38,866 nucleotides of DNA from Anaeromyxobacter soli (lineage in GTDB: Bacteria; Myxococcota; Myxococcia; Myxococcales; Anaeromyxobacteraceae). Below, piece after piece: positions 22,764 to 30,874 of the stretch. The notes under the pieces were generated by a model. The model was not told where the DNA came from. It saw nothing but the letters and a program-made list of their open reading frames with translations, and ran no database searches. Made by a program: the position numbers and the translations under genes. Each line of letters starts with the position of its first letter. Within the stretch, counting starts at the first letter, position 1. The stretch is from the NCBI RefSeq assembly GCF_022808855.1, contig NZ_JAKZLF010000040.1, forward strand, positions 1 to 38,866. The letters are read 5' to 3'.

Positions 22764-23531
22764 GTGATCGAGGTCCGCGATCTCTGGAAGTCGTTCGGCG
22801 ACAACCACGTCCTGAAGGGGATCACGCTCACGATCCCCGAGGGGCAGACGTACGTGGTCCTCGGCGGCTCCGGGTCCGGCAAGACCGTCCTCATGAAGCA
22901 CGTCATCGGGCTGCTCAAGCCCGACCGCGGCTCGGTGCACGTCGGCGGGCGCGAGATCTCCGCCCTCCACGGGAAGGCGCTCACCGAGGCGCGCCAGCTC
23001 TTCGGGATGGTGTTCCAGGGCGCCGCGCTCTTCGACTCGATGACGGTGTACGAGAACGTGGCCTTCCCGCTCACGGAGAAGCGGCGCGGGGAGCGGGTCC
23101 ACCCGGACGAGGTGCGCCGACGGGTGATCGAGAAGCTGCGCGTCGTCGATCTCGGCGAGGAGGTCCTCCCGCGCTGGCCGTCCGAGCTGTCCGGCGGCAT
23201 GCGCAAGCGCGTGGCGCTCGCGCGCGCGCTCGTCTCCGACCCGCAGGTGGTGCTCTACGACGAGCCGACCACCGGCCTCGATCCCATCACCACCGACTAC
23301 GTGGACGGCATGATCCTCAACGCGAAGCGGGCGCTCGGGATCACGAGCATGGTCATCTCCCATGACATCGCGAGCGCCTTCAAGGTGGCCGACCGCCTCG
23401 CGGTGCTCTACGATGGGCATCTCGCCGCCGAGGGGACCCCCGCAGAGGTGCGGGAGAGCAAGGACCCATACGTGCAGCGGTTCCTCTCGATGTGGTTCGA
23501 GAAGCAGGCCTCCGAGGACCGATCCGCTTGA
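22764..23531 (+). CDS. mlaF: MlaF-type ABC transporter ATPase
   Basis: A 255-residue ATPase from GTG 22764. Walker A GGSGSGKTVLMKHVIG, Q-loop region FGMVFQGAALFDSMTVYENV, signature LSGGMRKRVALARAL, Walker B VVLYDEPTTGLDP and a switch His (VISHD) are all intact. It powers lipid transport through MlaE, with MlaD in the periplasm. The stop overlaps the mlaD start (TTGA). Length matches MlaF. Confidence 0.95.
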   Translation: MIEVRDLWKSFGDNHVLKGITLTIPEGQTYVVLGGSGSGKTVLMKHVIGLLKPDRGSVHVGGREISALHGKALTEARQLFGMVFQGAALFDSMTVYENVAFPLTEKRRGERVHPDEVRRRVIEKLRVVDLGEEVLPRWPSELSGGMRKRVALARALVSDPQVVLYDEPTTGLDPITTDYVDGMILNAKRALGITSMVISHDIASAFKVADRLAVLYDGHLAAEGTPAEVRESKDPYVQRFLSMWFEKQASEDRSA

Positions 23532-25249
23532 AGCCGGGAGTCAACAGGGCGCTCGCCGTAGGCATCCTCGCCGCCGTCACCGGCATCGCGTTCCTCGTCG
23601 CGCTCACCTTCTTCCGCAAGGGCGGCTTCTCCGACCGTGACAGCTACGTCGTGTACGCGTACTTCCGCGACGCGACCGGCCTCACCTGGAAGAGCCGCGT
23701 GCAGATCGCCGGCATCCAGATCGGCGAGGTGGACGGGATCCGGCTGGAGGGCGCCCGCGCGCGCCTCGAGATCCGGGTCAAGAACGACATCGAGCTGCAC
23801 GCCGACGCGTGCCTCACGAAGACCTACCCCTCGGCCCTGCTCCCCGACGCCATCCTCGAGGCGACGCCGGGCACGGAGGCGACGCCGCTCCTCCGGGACC
23901 TCCCCGAGGAGAAGCGCGAGATCGCGTGCGCGCGGGCGGCGGCCACGACCCAGGAGCTCATGGACGCCATGGCGAAGATCGCCATCGACGTCCAGGCCAT
24001 CACCGGCGACCTCGCCAAGACGGTCAACGGCAACCAGGGGAGCCTGCGCGAGATCATCGAGAACCTCGCCCGCATCACCCGCGAGGTGGACCAGGTCGTC
24101 GCCGAGAACGGTCAGACGCTCGCGCAGATCCTCCAGAACACGCGCGACTTCACCGGCGACATCTCCGAGATCGCCGGCCGCGACAAGGACCGGATCCACA
24201 ACATCGCGCGCAACGTCGAGGATCTCACCGCGCGCCTCAACACGGTCCTCGCGAGCGTCCAGGACATCATCGACCCGCAGGGCGCCGGCCGCGGCGTGCC
24301 GGGAGCCCGGGGTGAGCCGGGCGCGCCGGGCACGCCGGGGGTCGCTGGAGCGCCGGGGGCGGCGGGCGCTCCGGGCGCTCCGGGCGGGACGCTGCTCACC
24401 CCCGAGCAGCGCGCGGTCGCGCAGGCGGAGATCGGCGGCGTGCGCCAGGCCGTGGACCGGCTGAACGGGAGCCTCGGCAAGCTCGACTCGATGCTCGACA
24501 AGGTCAACGAGGGGAAGAGCCCGGCGGGCAAGCTCCTCGTGGACGAGCGCCTGGGCCGCAAGATGGGCGAAGCGGTCGAGGGGGTCAGCGACTACGTCGA
24601 CCGGCTCGTGAAGCTGCAGGTGCAGCTCCAGCTCCGCTCGGAGTGGCTGCTCAACCAGACCGTCTCCGAGGGGCGTCCGGGCTCCAAGATCTACTTCGGC
24701 GCGCGGCTCATGCCGCGGCCCGACAAGTACTACCTCATCGAGCTGGTCTCCGATCCACGCGGCGTGAACACCGTGACGACCGAGACGATCACCACCCGGC
24801 CGCCGGGCTCGAACGTCGAGAGCACGACGCTCGTCACGCGCACGCTGAACGAGGAGAAGCTCTCGGTGTCGCTGGAGCTCGCGAAGCGCTACGGGCCCGT
24901 CACCTTCCGCGCCGGCATCATCGAGGGCTCCGGCGGCGTCGGCTCGGACCTGCACCTCCTCCAGGACGCGCTGCAGCTGTCGGTGAACATGTACCAGTTC
25001 TCCCGACCCGGCCGCTCCGTGTACCCGCGCGCCAAGATCTGGGCGAACTACCACTTCTTCCAGCACTTCTACGTCACGAGCGGCGTCGACGACTTCCTGA
25101 ACCAGTGGGAGACCGGCAAGTACCCCGGCGGCCGGAGCTTCAACGTCGGCACGGACGTCTTCTTCGGCGGCGGGCTCTACTTCACGGACGACGACATCAA
25201 GACGCTCCTCGGCGCCGGGCTCGGCAGCGCGGCGAGCGCGGCGCCCTAA
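23528..25249 (+). CDS. mlaD: MCE-domain (MlaD-like) lipid-transfer protein with collagen-like insert and C-terminal beta region
   Basis: A 573-residue protein from TTG 23528 (coupled to mlaF), three times the size of classic MlaD. One N-terminal membrane segment (RALAVGILAAVTGIAFLVAL), MCE domain at about 40-115 (YFRDATGLTWKSRVQIAGIQ, GEVDGIRLEGARARLEI), long helical part (150-250, NVEDLTARLNTVLASVQDII), 11 Gly-X-Y triplets (256-288, coded by 24293-24391), a second helical part, then from ~385 a beta-rich C-terminus (KIYFGARLMPRPDKYYLIEL, PRAKIWANYHFFQHFYVTSG) like an outer-membrane barrel. It could span from inner to outer membrane and carry lipids. Architecture is seen; the spanning role is inferred. 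Confidence 0.88.
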   Translation: MKPGVNRALAVGILAAVTGIAFLVALTFFRKGGFSDRDSYVVYAYFRDATGLTWKSRVQIAGIQIGEVDGIRLEGARARLEIRVKNDIELHADACLTKTYPSALLPDAILEATPGTEATPLLRDLPEEKREIACARAAATTQELMDAMAKIAIDVQAITGDLAKTVNGNQGSLREIIENLARITREVDQVVAENGQTLAQILQNTRDFTGDISEIAGRDKDRIHNIARNVEDLTARLNTVLASVQDIIDPQGAGRGVPGARGEPGAPGTPGVAGAPGAAGAPGAPGGTLLTPEQRAVAQAEIGGVRQAVDRLNGSLGKLDSMLDKVNEGKSPAGKLLVDERLGRKMGEAVEGVSDYVDRLVKLQVQLQLRSEWLLNQTVSEGRPGSKIYFGARLMPRPDKYYLIELVSDPRGVNTVTTETITTRPPGSNVESTTLVTRTLNEEKLSVSLELAKRYGPVTFRAGIIEGSGGVGSDLHLLQDALQLSVNMYQFSRPGRSVYPRAKIWANYHFFQHFYVTSGVDDFLNQWETGKYPGGRSFNVGTDVFFGGGLYFTDDDIKTLLGAGLGSAASAAP

Positions 25250-25254
25250 ACGAC

Positions 25255-25285
25255 CGCCGCGAGCGGCTTCGCCGCTTCCGCGGCG
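25255..25285. terminator. Bulged hairpin between convergent genes
   Basis: CGCCGCG and CGCGGCG enclose a GCGGC-TTC-GCCGC inner stem with an A/T pair and a two-base bulge. Very stable and located between mlaD and the convergent lipoprotein gene, so likely a bidirectional terminator, though no T-run follows. Confidence 0.45.
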
Positions 25286-25353
25286 TCGCCCCGGCGGGCT
25301 CGCGTCGCTCGCCTGTTCGCGAATCATGGCGGACGTTTAGGCGCCGCTTCCCT

Positions 25354-26334
25354 TCAGCGGCCCGGCACCTGGCGCTCGAGCCACGCCTCGCCGCCGCGGC
25401 CGTCGCGCAGGACGACCCACATCGTGAACGGCCCCGCGGGCGCCTCGAACTCCACCGCGTCGCCCGTGGCGTTCCCCACCCCCGTGAACTCCGGGAACCG
25501 GCCCGCGGTCACGTACCACTGCCAGTCGAGCGACTCGAAGAACCCCATGCGCGTCCCGTCGGGCGCGCACTGATAGTAAGGCGGGTCCGCCGCGCCCGGG
25601 TCCGCCCGGGCGCAGAGCACGCCCCGCCCCTCCGGGAAGGACGCGGCGCAGAGGCCGTCCCCCCCGCACGCCGCCCCGCCGCACGCGGAGGCGTCCTGGC
25701 ACGGCACCAGGACCGGCACGCCCTCGCCGCACGGCACGTCCTCGGTCGGTACCCGGCGGACCGTCAGCGGCACCGGGTTCGAGTTCGTGACGTAGGCGCC
25801 GGCGGGGTCGGTCCCCGCGATCTCGCTCCCGGGCGTGAGCCGGACGCGCTTCACCGCCACCTCGCGCTCCGCGCCCGCGTCCGCGACGACCAGCACCGGG
25901 AGCTCGAGGTAGAGCCGGCAGGCGAGCGCGGGCTCCGCCTCGGCGCGCGCGATGAGCCGGTCGAACGCGCCGGCGACCTCCGGCACCTGCACCTCGATCG
26001 CGCTGCCCTCGCCGAGCGCGATCACTCCCGGCGCGGCGAGGAGCCGATCCACGTCGCGCAGCGCCTCCGGGTCGAGGCAGGGCGGGAGCGCCTCCGTGCC
26101 GTCGGGGATGCAGGTCGCCCAGCGGATGCGCAGCGGCGCGCGGCCGAGCGGGTTCGCGACGAGCGCGGTGAGCCGCACGGTGTCGCCCAGCCGGGCGTCG
26201 GCCGCGAGGCTCCCCGCCACCTGCGAGCGGACCGCGAGGATGCGCAGGTCGGCGACGAGGTACTGCGGCGGGAAGCCGGTGTTGCAGGCGGAGAGGGCGA
26301 GCGCGGCGGCCGCGGCGAGCCTTGAGAAGGGCAT
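25354..26334 (-). CDS. Lipoprotein downstream of TonB receptor
   Basis: A 326-residue protein from ATG 26334, 7 nt after the receptor stop, with GGTGA at good spacing. Signal peptide with lipobox ALALSAC (lipid-modified Cys17). Two beta-rich halves; the second carries many Cys (CGEGVPVLVPCQDASACGGA, CGGDGLCAASFPEG), suggesting disulfides, and ends in a compact beta domain (YYQCAPDGTRMGFFESLDWQ). Probably sits on the outer membrane next to the receptor and shares its ligand. Family unknown. Confidence 0.75.
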   Translation of the reverse strand: MPFSRLAAAAALALSACNTGFPPQYLVADLRILAVRSQVAGSLAADARLGDTVRLTALVANPLGRAPLRIRWATCIPDGTEALPPCLDPEALRDVDRLLAAPGVIALGEGSAIEVQVPEVAGAFDRLIARAEAEPALACRLYLELPVLVVADAGAEREVAVKRVRLTPGSEIAGTDPAGAYVTNSNPVPLTVRRVPTEDVPCGEGVPVLVPCQDASACGGAACGGDGLCAASFPEGRGVLCARADPGAADPPYYQCAPDGTRMGFFESLDWQWYVTAGRFPEFTGVGNATGDAVEFEAPAGPFTMWVVLRDGRGGEAWLERQVPGR

Positions 26335-26339
26335 CGGGG

Positions 26340-28922
26340 TCACCATTCGGCGCGCAGCCCGAGGGCAGGCAGGACGGGGACGGAGGGGATCGCCACCGTC
26401 TCCGAGCAGTCGTAGCTCGGGAAGCGGAACTCGGCGTTCTCGCGGTTCGTGACGTTCTGCACGTCGACGTACACGGACATCATCCAGGAGCGGAACACGA
26501 AGCGCTTGTCGAGTCGAGCGTCCGCCTGGAAGAACCCCGGCAGGCGTCGGGAGTACCGGCTCGGGCCGGGGATGCACTGGTAGCGCCCCGAGTCGGCGTC
26601 GTACACGCTGCCCTCGAACGGCGTGTAGGGATTGCCGCTCACGCCGCGCACGCGCGTGCCGAGGATCCAGTCGCCGCGCAGCCGGTAGGAGAGCACGAGC
26701 GCGAGGATGTGGCGCTGGTCGAGCGGGAAGGGGTGCCACTCCGGGTACGACGGCATGGTCGGGTCGTCGCGGCGATCCGAGCGCGACCACGTGTACGAGA
26801 GCCAGCCGAACAGGCCCCGCGCGAGCTCGCGGCGGAGCAGCACCTCGATCCCGAGCGCCCGGCCTCGGCCGCCGTTCGAGAGCTGCTCGAGGTTGCCGGC
26901 GGCGTCGGTGGCCCGCGTAGGCACGACGAGATCCCGGAGCCGCTTGTAGAAGCCGGTGAGCTCGAGGCGCGCCGACCACGGCAGCGCCTGGCGGGCGCCC
27001 AGCGAGAGGTGGAGCCCGTGCTGCGCGCCGAGGTTCGGGTTGCCGAAGGTCTCGGTCAGATCCTGCACCTGGGGCGCGGAGCCGAACAGCCCGGCCGCCG
27101 CGGTGAGCGTCGTGCCCTCGCGGAGGTCGTAGAACGCCGAGAGGCGCGGATCGAGCCACGTCTTGCGCCCGCGCAGCCGCGAGTCGCCGTCGAGCCGCAC
27201 CCCCGCGACGAGCCGCAGCCGCGCCGTGGCGCGGAGGTCCGCCTCGACGTAGCCGGCCGGCGCGAGCCAGGAGCCGCGCGTGCTCTCGCCGACGGTCGCC
27301 TCGGGCCGCTCCTGGCCCTGCTGGTCGATCGAGCCGGGGGCGTTCATGGGCGGCGCGTAGATGGAGTAGTCGAACGACCGGAGGATGGCGTCGACGCCGG
27401 CCTCCAGGGTGAGCCGCTCCGAGACGCGCCAGGTGAGGGCGTCGCGCAGGGTGAGCGAGCGGAGCTCGGAGAGGACGCCGAAGTTCGAGGACTGCAGCAC
27501 GTCGAAGCTGTCGCGCCCCAGCGCGACGACGAGATCGTTGCGCGCCGGCCCGATCGCCCGCCGCCAGCGCGCGCCGACCCGGTGGAAGACCGTGGAGAGG
27601 TAGAAGGTGGGCCGGCCGGACGACTCGCCGCGGTCGACGAACTCGAGCTTGTCGTCCGAGCCGTAGCCGAGGAGCGACAGGGTGCCGCCCAGGAGCGGGT
27701 GCGAGTACTTCGCCTGATAGTCCCAGTACCGCGGCGCGACGCGGAGCTCGCTCGCGGTGTCCGGGGCCACGCGCGGCAGGACGACGGCGAGGACGGCGTC
27801 CACCCAGCTGCGCCGGACGGCGAGGAACCCGGTCCCGCCCGCGACCGGCCCCTCGAGCTCCACGCGACCGTCGAACACGTCGAGCTGCGCCGAGCCGTGG
27901 AAGGCGTCGCGCCCCTCGCGCGTGCGCAGGTCGACGGTGCCGCCCAGCGCGCGGCCGTAGCGCGTCGCGAAGTTGCCGGGGAGGAACTCGAGGGACTCGA
28001 TCACGTCGGAGGAGACGACCGAGGTGATGCCGCCGAAGTGGAAGAGCAGGGGGACCGGGATGCCGTCGAGGTAGACGTTCGTCTCGGTGGGCTCCGAGCC
28101 GCGCACCACGAGCAGCCCGATCCCGAACGGGCTGCGCGCCACGCCCGGCAGGTTCTGGAGGACCTTGAGCGTGTCGCCCTGCGTCCCGGCGATGGTCCGG
28201 ATCTCCTCGACCTCGAGCGTGTGGACGCTCACCTCGCGCCGCGGCCGCTCGCCGCGCACCACCGCCTCGTAGGGATCGTAGCTCCGGCGCGAGAGCCGGT
28301 ACTCCACCTCCAGGCGCTTCCCGGCCTCGATCGTCTCCGTGACGGTGAAGGTCTCGTGCTCCGGCGAGACGATGCGCACCGGGGCCGGGCCGGGCGCGAC
28401 GCCGCGCACCGAGAAGCGGCCGTCCGCGTCCGTCTCGGTCGCGACGCCCCCCACGTCGATCGAGGCGCCCGCGACAGGGGTGCGGGTCCCGCGCTCGATG
28501 ACGCGGCCGGCGAGCACCACGGGCGACTCGGCCGGCGGGGGCGGCGTCGCGCGCCGGAGGACGAAGTCGTAGCGGTAGGCGATCTCGACCGGCGCGGGCT
28601 TGCCGTCGATCTCGGCGGGCCGGAAGCGGAACTGCTGCACGGCGTGCAGCGCCGCGGGGGCGAAGCCCGGGTGCGGCCCGGGGTCGACCACCACCGCCTG
28701 GTGCACCTCGCCGTGCACGTCGATGACGATCGAGAGCTCCACCGAGCCCTCGATCCCGGCGGCCTCGGCGTCGGGCGGGTACTCGGCGGGGACGAACGCG
28801 ATGAGCTCGGGCGCGCGCGTGAGCACGCCCGCCTCGGGGGCCTCCTCGGGGGCCGGCGCCGTCCGGGCCGCGGACGGGAAGGCCGCGAGGACCGCTCCGA
28901 GGAGTAGCGCGTGAATCCTCAT
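26340..28922 (-). CDS. TonB-dependent receptor with N-terminal TonB-like and carboxypeptidase-regulatory-like domains
   Basis: An 860-residue outer-membrane receptor. After a signal peptide, residues ~40-125 are a TonB C-terminal domain (GIEGSVELSIVIDVHGEVHQ, AALHAVQQFRFRPAEIDGKP), residues ~135-215 a carboxypeptidase-regulatory-like beta domain (VVLAGRVIERGTRTPVAGAS), then the plug (LKVLQNLPGVARSPFGIGLL, VRGSEPTETNVYLDGIPVPL) and a large beta barrel ending in a C-terminal aromatic strand. Substrate unknown; no cobalamin or siderophore locus next to it. Lipoprotein follows 6 nt downstream. The fused TonB domain is unusual, since it normally belongs to the energy transducer. Confidence 0.9.
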   Translation of the reverse strand: MRIHALLLGAVLAAFPSAARTAPAPEEAPEAGVLTRAPELIAFVPAEYPPDAEAAGIEGSVELSIVIDVHGEVHQAVVVDPGPHPGFAPAALHAVQQFRFRPAEIDGKPAPVEIAYRYDFVLRRATPPPPAESPVVLAGRVIERGTRTPVAGASIDVGGVATETDADGRFSVRGVAPGPAPVRIVSPEHETFTVTETIEAGKRLEVEYRLSRRSYDPYEAVVRGERPRREVSVHTLEVEEIRTIAGTQGDTLKVLQNLPGVARSPFGIGLLVVRGSEPTETNVYLDGIPVPLLFHFGGITSVVSSDVIESLEFLPGNFATRYGRALGGTVDLRTREGRDAFHGSAQLDVFDGRVELEGPVAGGTGFLAVRRSWVDAVLAVVLPRVAPDTASELRVAPRYWDYQAKYSHPLLGGTLSLLGYGSDDKLEFVDRGESSGRPTFYLSTVFHRVGARWRRAIGPARNDLVVALGRDSFDVLQSSNFGVLSELRSLTLRDALTWRVSERLTLEAGVDAILRSFDYSIYAPPMNAPGSIDQQGQERPEATVGESTRGSWLAPAGYVEADLRATARLRLVAGVRLDGDSRLRGRKTWLDPRLSAFYDLREGTTLTAAAGLFGSAPQVQDLTETFGNPNLGAQHGLHLSLGARQALPWSARLELTGFYKRLRDLVVPTRATDAAGNLEQLSNGGRGRALGIEVLLRRELARGLFGWLSYTWSRSDRRDDPTMPSYPEWHPFPLDQRHILALVLSYRLRGDWILGTRVRGVSGNPYTPFEGSVYDADSGRYQCIPGPSRYSRRLPGFFQADARLDKRFVFRSWMMSVYVDVQNVTNRENAEFRFPSYDCSETVAIPSVPVLPALGLRAEW

Positions 28923-28962
28923 CGAGGCGCGTGGATCTTACGGTCTGGCGCCGAGGGGCGCC

Positions 28963-28968
28963 TATACT
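28963..28968 (+). promoter_or_regulatory. TATACT -10 element of tlpA-like gene
   Basis: A near-perfect -10 hexamer 10 nt before ATG 28979; no clear -35. Predicts a very short or no leader. Confidence 0.5.
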
Positions 28969-28978
28969 TTCCAGGCCC

Positions 28979-29494
28979 ATGCGGAACTGGCTGAAGCTCC
29001 TCATCGTCGCGGTCACCGCCGTCGTCGTCACGCAGCTCCTGCTGCGCGGAGCGGGGTCGTCCCGCGGCTCCGGCGAGCTCGCGCCGCCGCTGGTCCTGCC
29101 CGACCTGCAGGGGCGTCCGGTCGACGTCGCCGCGCTGCGCGGGAAGGTGGTCGCGGTGAACTTCTGGGCCACCTGGTGCGGACCCTGCCGGGAGGAGATC
29201 CCCCAGTTCGCAGAGGTCTGGCGCGCGCACCGCGGCCGCTGCTTCGAGATCCTGGGCGTCGCGGAGGAGTCCGCGCGCGAGGACGTCCTGCGCGCCGCGC
29301 CCCAGATCCCGTATCCGATCCTGGTGGACGAGCGCGCCCAGGCGCTCGAGCCGTGGAGCGTGCGGGGCTACCCGCGCACCTACGTCCTCGACGCGGAGGG
29401 GAAGGTGCGGCACGTCTTCGAGGGCGGGATGGCGGGCGCCGAGCTCGAGGAGGCGATCCGTCCGCTCCTGCCGGCGAGCTGTCCGGGCTCTTGA
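28979..29494 (+). CDS. TlpA-like membrane-anchored thioredoxin-fold protein
   Basis: A 171-residue protein. N-terminal signal anchor (LKLLIVAVTAVVVTQLLL), then a thioredoxin fold with NFWATWCGPCREEIPQF, redox-active CGPC, and the cis-Pro region YPRTYVLDAEGKVRHVF. TlpA/ResA-type proteins reduce disulfides in the cell envelope, often for cytochrome c maturation. No cytochrome genes adjacent here. It starts close after a TATACT hexamer and is divergent from the TonB receptor. Confidence 0.88.
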   Translation: MRNWLKLLIVAVTAVVVTQLLLRGAGSSRGSGELAPPLVLPDLQGRPVDVAALRGKVVAVNFWATWCGPCREEIPQFAEVWRAHRGRCFEILGVAEESAREDVLRAAPQIPYPILVDERAQALEPWSVRGYPRTYVLDAEGKVRHVFEGGMAGAELEEAIRPLLPASCPGS

Positions 29495-29590
29495 GTGCGC
29501 TGGCCCGGGCGACCGACGCCGCGAGGGCGGGCGGCCGGGCGGGCACGGATCGAGATGCACGGCGCCCGGCGCTCGCGGTAGATCTCGGGC

Positions 29591-29791
29591 GTGCCGCGCG
29601 CCTGCCCGATCTGTGGAAAGCCCGTCCTACCTCGCACCGAGAACCGCGCGTTCCCGTTCTGCTCGGCCCGCTGCCGGCTGCTGGATCTCGGCAAGTGGCT
29701 CGGCGAGGACTACCGCATCCCCGGGCCGCGTCCCGGCGACGGCGTCGAGGCGCCGGAGTCGCCGCAGGAGCCCGAGGGGGACGACGCGTGA
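29591..29791 (+). CDS. yacG: DNA gyrase inhibitor YacG
   Basis: A 66-residue zinc protein from GTG 29591. CPICGKPVLPRTENRAFPFC then SARCRLLDLGKWLGEDYRIP carries the four Cys and the conserved D-L-G-W-x-x-E-Y pattern of YacG (DUF329). In E. coli YacG binds and inhibits gyrase. The acidic tail (PESPQEPEGDDA) is variable in the family. Stop overlaps the next start (GTGA). Confidence 0.9.
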   Translation: MPRACPICGKPVLPRTENRAFPFCSARCRLLDLGKWLGEDYRIPGPRPGDGVEAPESPQEPEGDDA

Positions 29792-30729
29792 AGCCGGTGC
29801 TCTACCTCGTCCGCGCCCTGCCGGGCGGGGAGCTCGCGCCGCTGCGCGAGCTCTTCGACATCCGCGGCGGCGCGCCTCGCCCGCCGCCCCGCGAGCGGCT
29901 CGTCGAGGAGGCACGCGACGCGGTGGTGCTCGTGCCGACCTACCTCGACCGCGTGGACGCCGCCCTCCTGGACGCGCTCCCGGCGCTCCGGCACGTCGCC
30001 TCCTACGGCGTGGGCGTCAACCACCTCGACCTCGAGGCCTGCCGCCGGCGCGGCGTGCTCGTCACGAACACGCCCGGGGTCGTGACCGACGCCACCGCCG
30101 ACCAGGCCATGGCGCTGCTCCTCGCGGCCGCGCGCCGCGTCGTCGAGGCGGACCGGATCGTCCGGTCCGGCGGCTGGACCGAGGCCGACCCGAGCTGGAT
30201 GCTCGGGACCGAGGTGACCGGCAAGACGGTCGGCGTCATCGGCTTCGGCCGCATCGGCCAGGCGTTCGCTCGCCGCGCGCGCGGGTTCGAGCTGCGCGTG
30301 CTCTACGCGAGCCCCCGCGAGGCCGGCGTCCCGTGGGCGGAGCGCGTCTCGCTCGACCGGCTGCTCGCGGAGAGCGACTTCGTCTCCCTCCACGTGCCGC
30401 TCACGCCGGACTCCCGCGAGCTCCTCTCGCGCGAGCGCATCGCGCGCCTCAAGCCCGGCGCCATCGTCGTGAACACCGCGCGTGGCGGCGTGCTCGACGA
30501 CGCTGCGCTCGCCGAGGCGCTCGCCGCCGGCCGGGTGGGGGCGGCGGGGATCGACGTCTTCCCGGACGAGCCGCGCGTGCCCGAGGCGTACCTGCGCCTG
30601 CCGAACGTCGTGCTCACCCCCCACCTCGGCTCCGGAACGCGCGAGACGCGCGCGGCGATGGCACGGCGGGTCCTCGAGGACGTGGCCCGCGTCGCGCGCG
30701 GCGATCCGCCGCTGTACCCGGTGCCCTGA
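29788..30729 (+). CDS. D-2-hydroxyacid dehydrogenase (glyoxylate/hydroxypyruvate reductase-like)
   Basis: A 313-residue NAD(P)-dependent dehydrogenase from GTG 29788. NAD-binding GKTVGVIGFGRIGQAFARRA, catalytic Arg in VVNTARGGVLDDAAL, Glu in DVFPDEPRVP and His in LTPHLGSGTRETR are all present. No ACT or regulatory domain, so it is of the shorter type that acts on glyoxylate, hydroxypyruvate or related 2-oxoacids rather than a typical SerA. Exact substrate not determinable. Coupled to yacG. Confidence 0.9.
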   Translation: MKPVLYLVRALPGGELAPLRELFDIRGGAPRPPPRERLVEEARDAVVLVPTYLDRVDAALLDALPALRHVASYGVGVNHLDLEACRRRGVLVTNTPGVVTDATADQAMALLLAAARRVVEADRIVRSGGWTEADPSWMLGTEVTGKTVGVIGFGRIGQAFARRARGFELRVLYASPREAGVPWAERVSLDRLLAESDFVSLHVPLTPDSRELLSRERIARLKPGAIVVNTARGGVLDDAALAEALAAGRVGAAGIDVFPDEPRVPEAYLRLPNVVLTPHLGSGTRETRAAMARRVLEDVARVARGDPPLYPVP

Positions 30730-30874
30730 TGGTCGCGGCCGGGAGGAGCGAGACTTCGGCCCCTGGCCGGGGTGCCGCCCGCGTGGTATCACCGCCCACC
30801 CGCGGCGCCGCCGGAGTGACCGGAGGGCAGCACGCGTCGCGCTCGCGGCGCAGCCGCGCCTGGGAGGAGCTCGC

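Noticed and set aside
25354-29172. A very long minus-strand open frame (1272 codons) over lipoprotein and receptor
   Set aside because: Only its 3' third (lipoprotein, from 26334) is coding. The rest is the antisense/alternative frame of the receptor gene, kept open by GC-rich codons.
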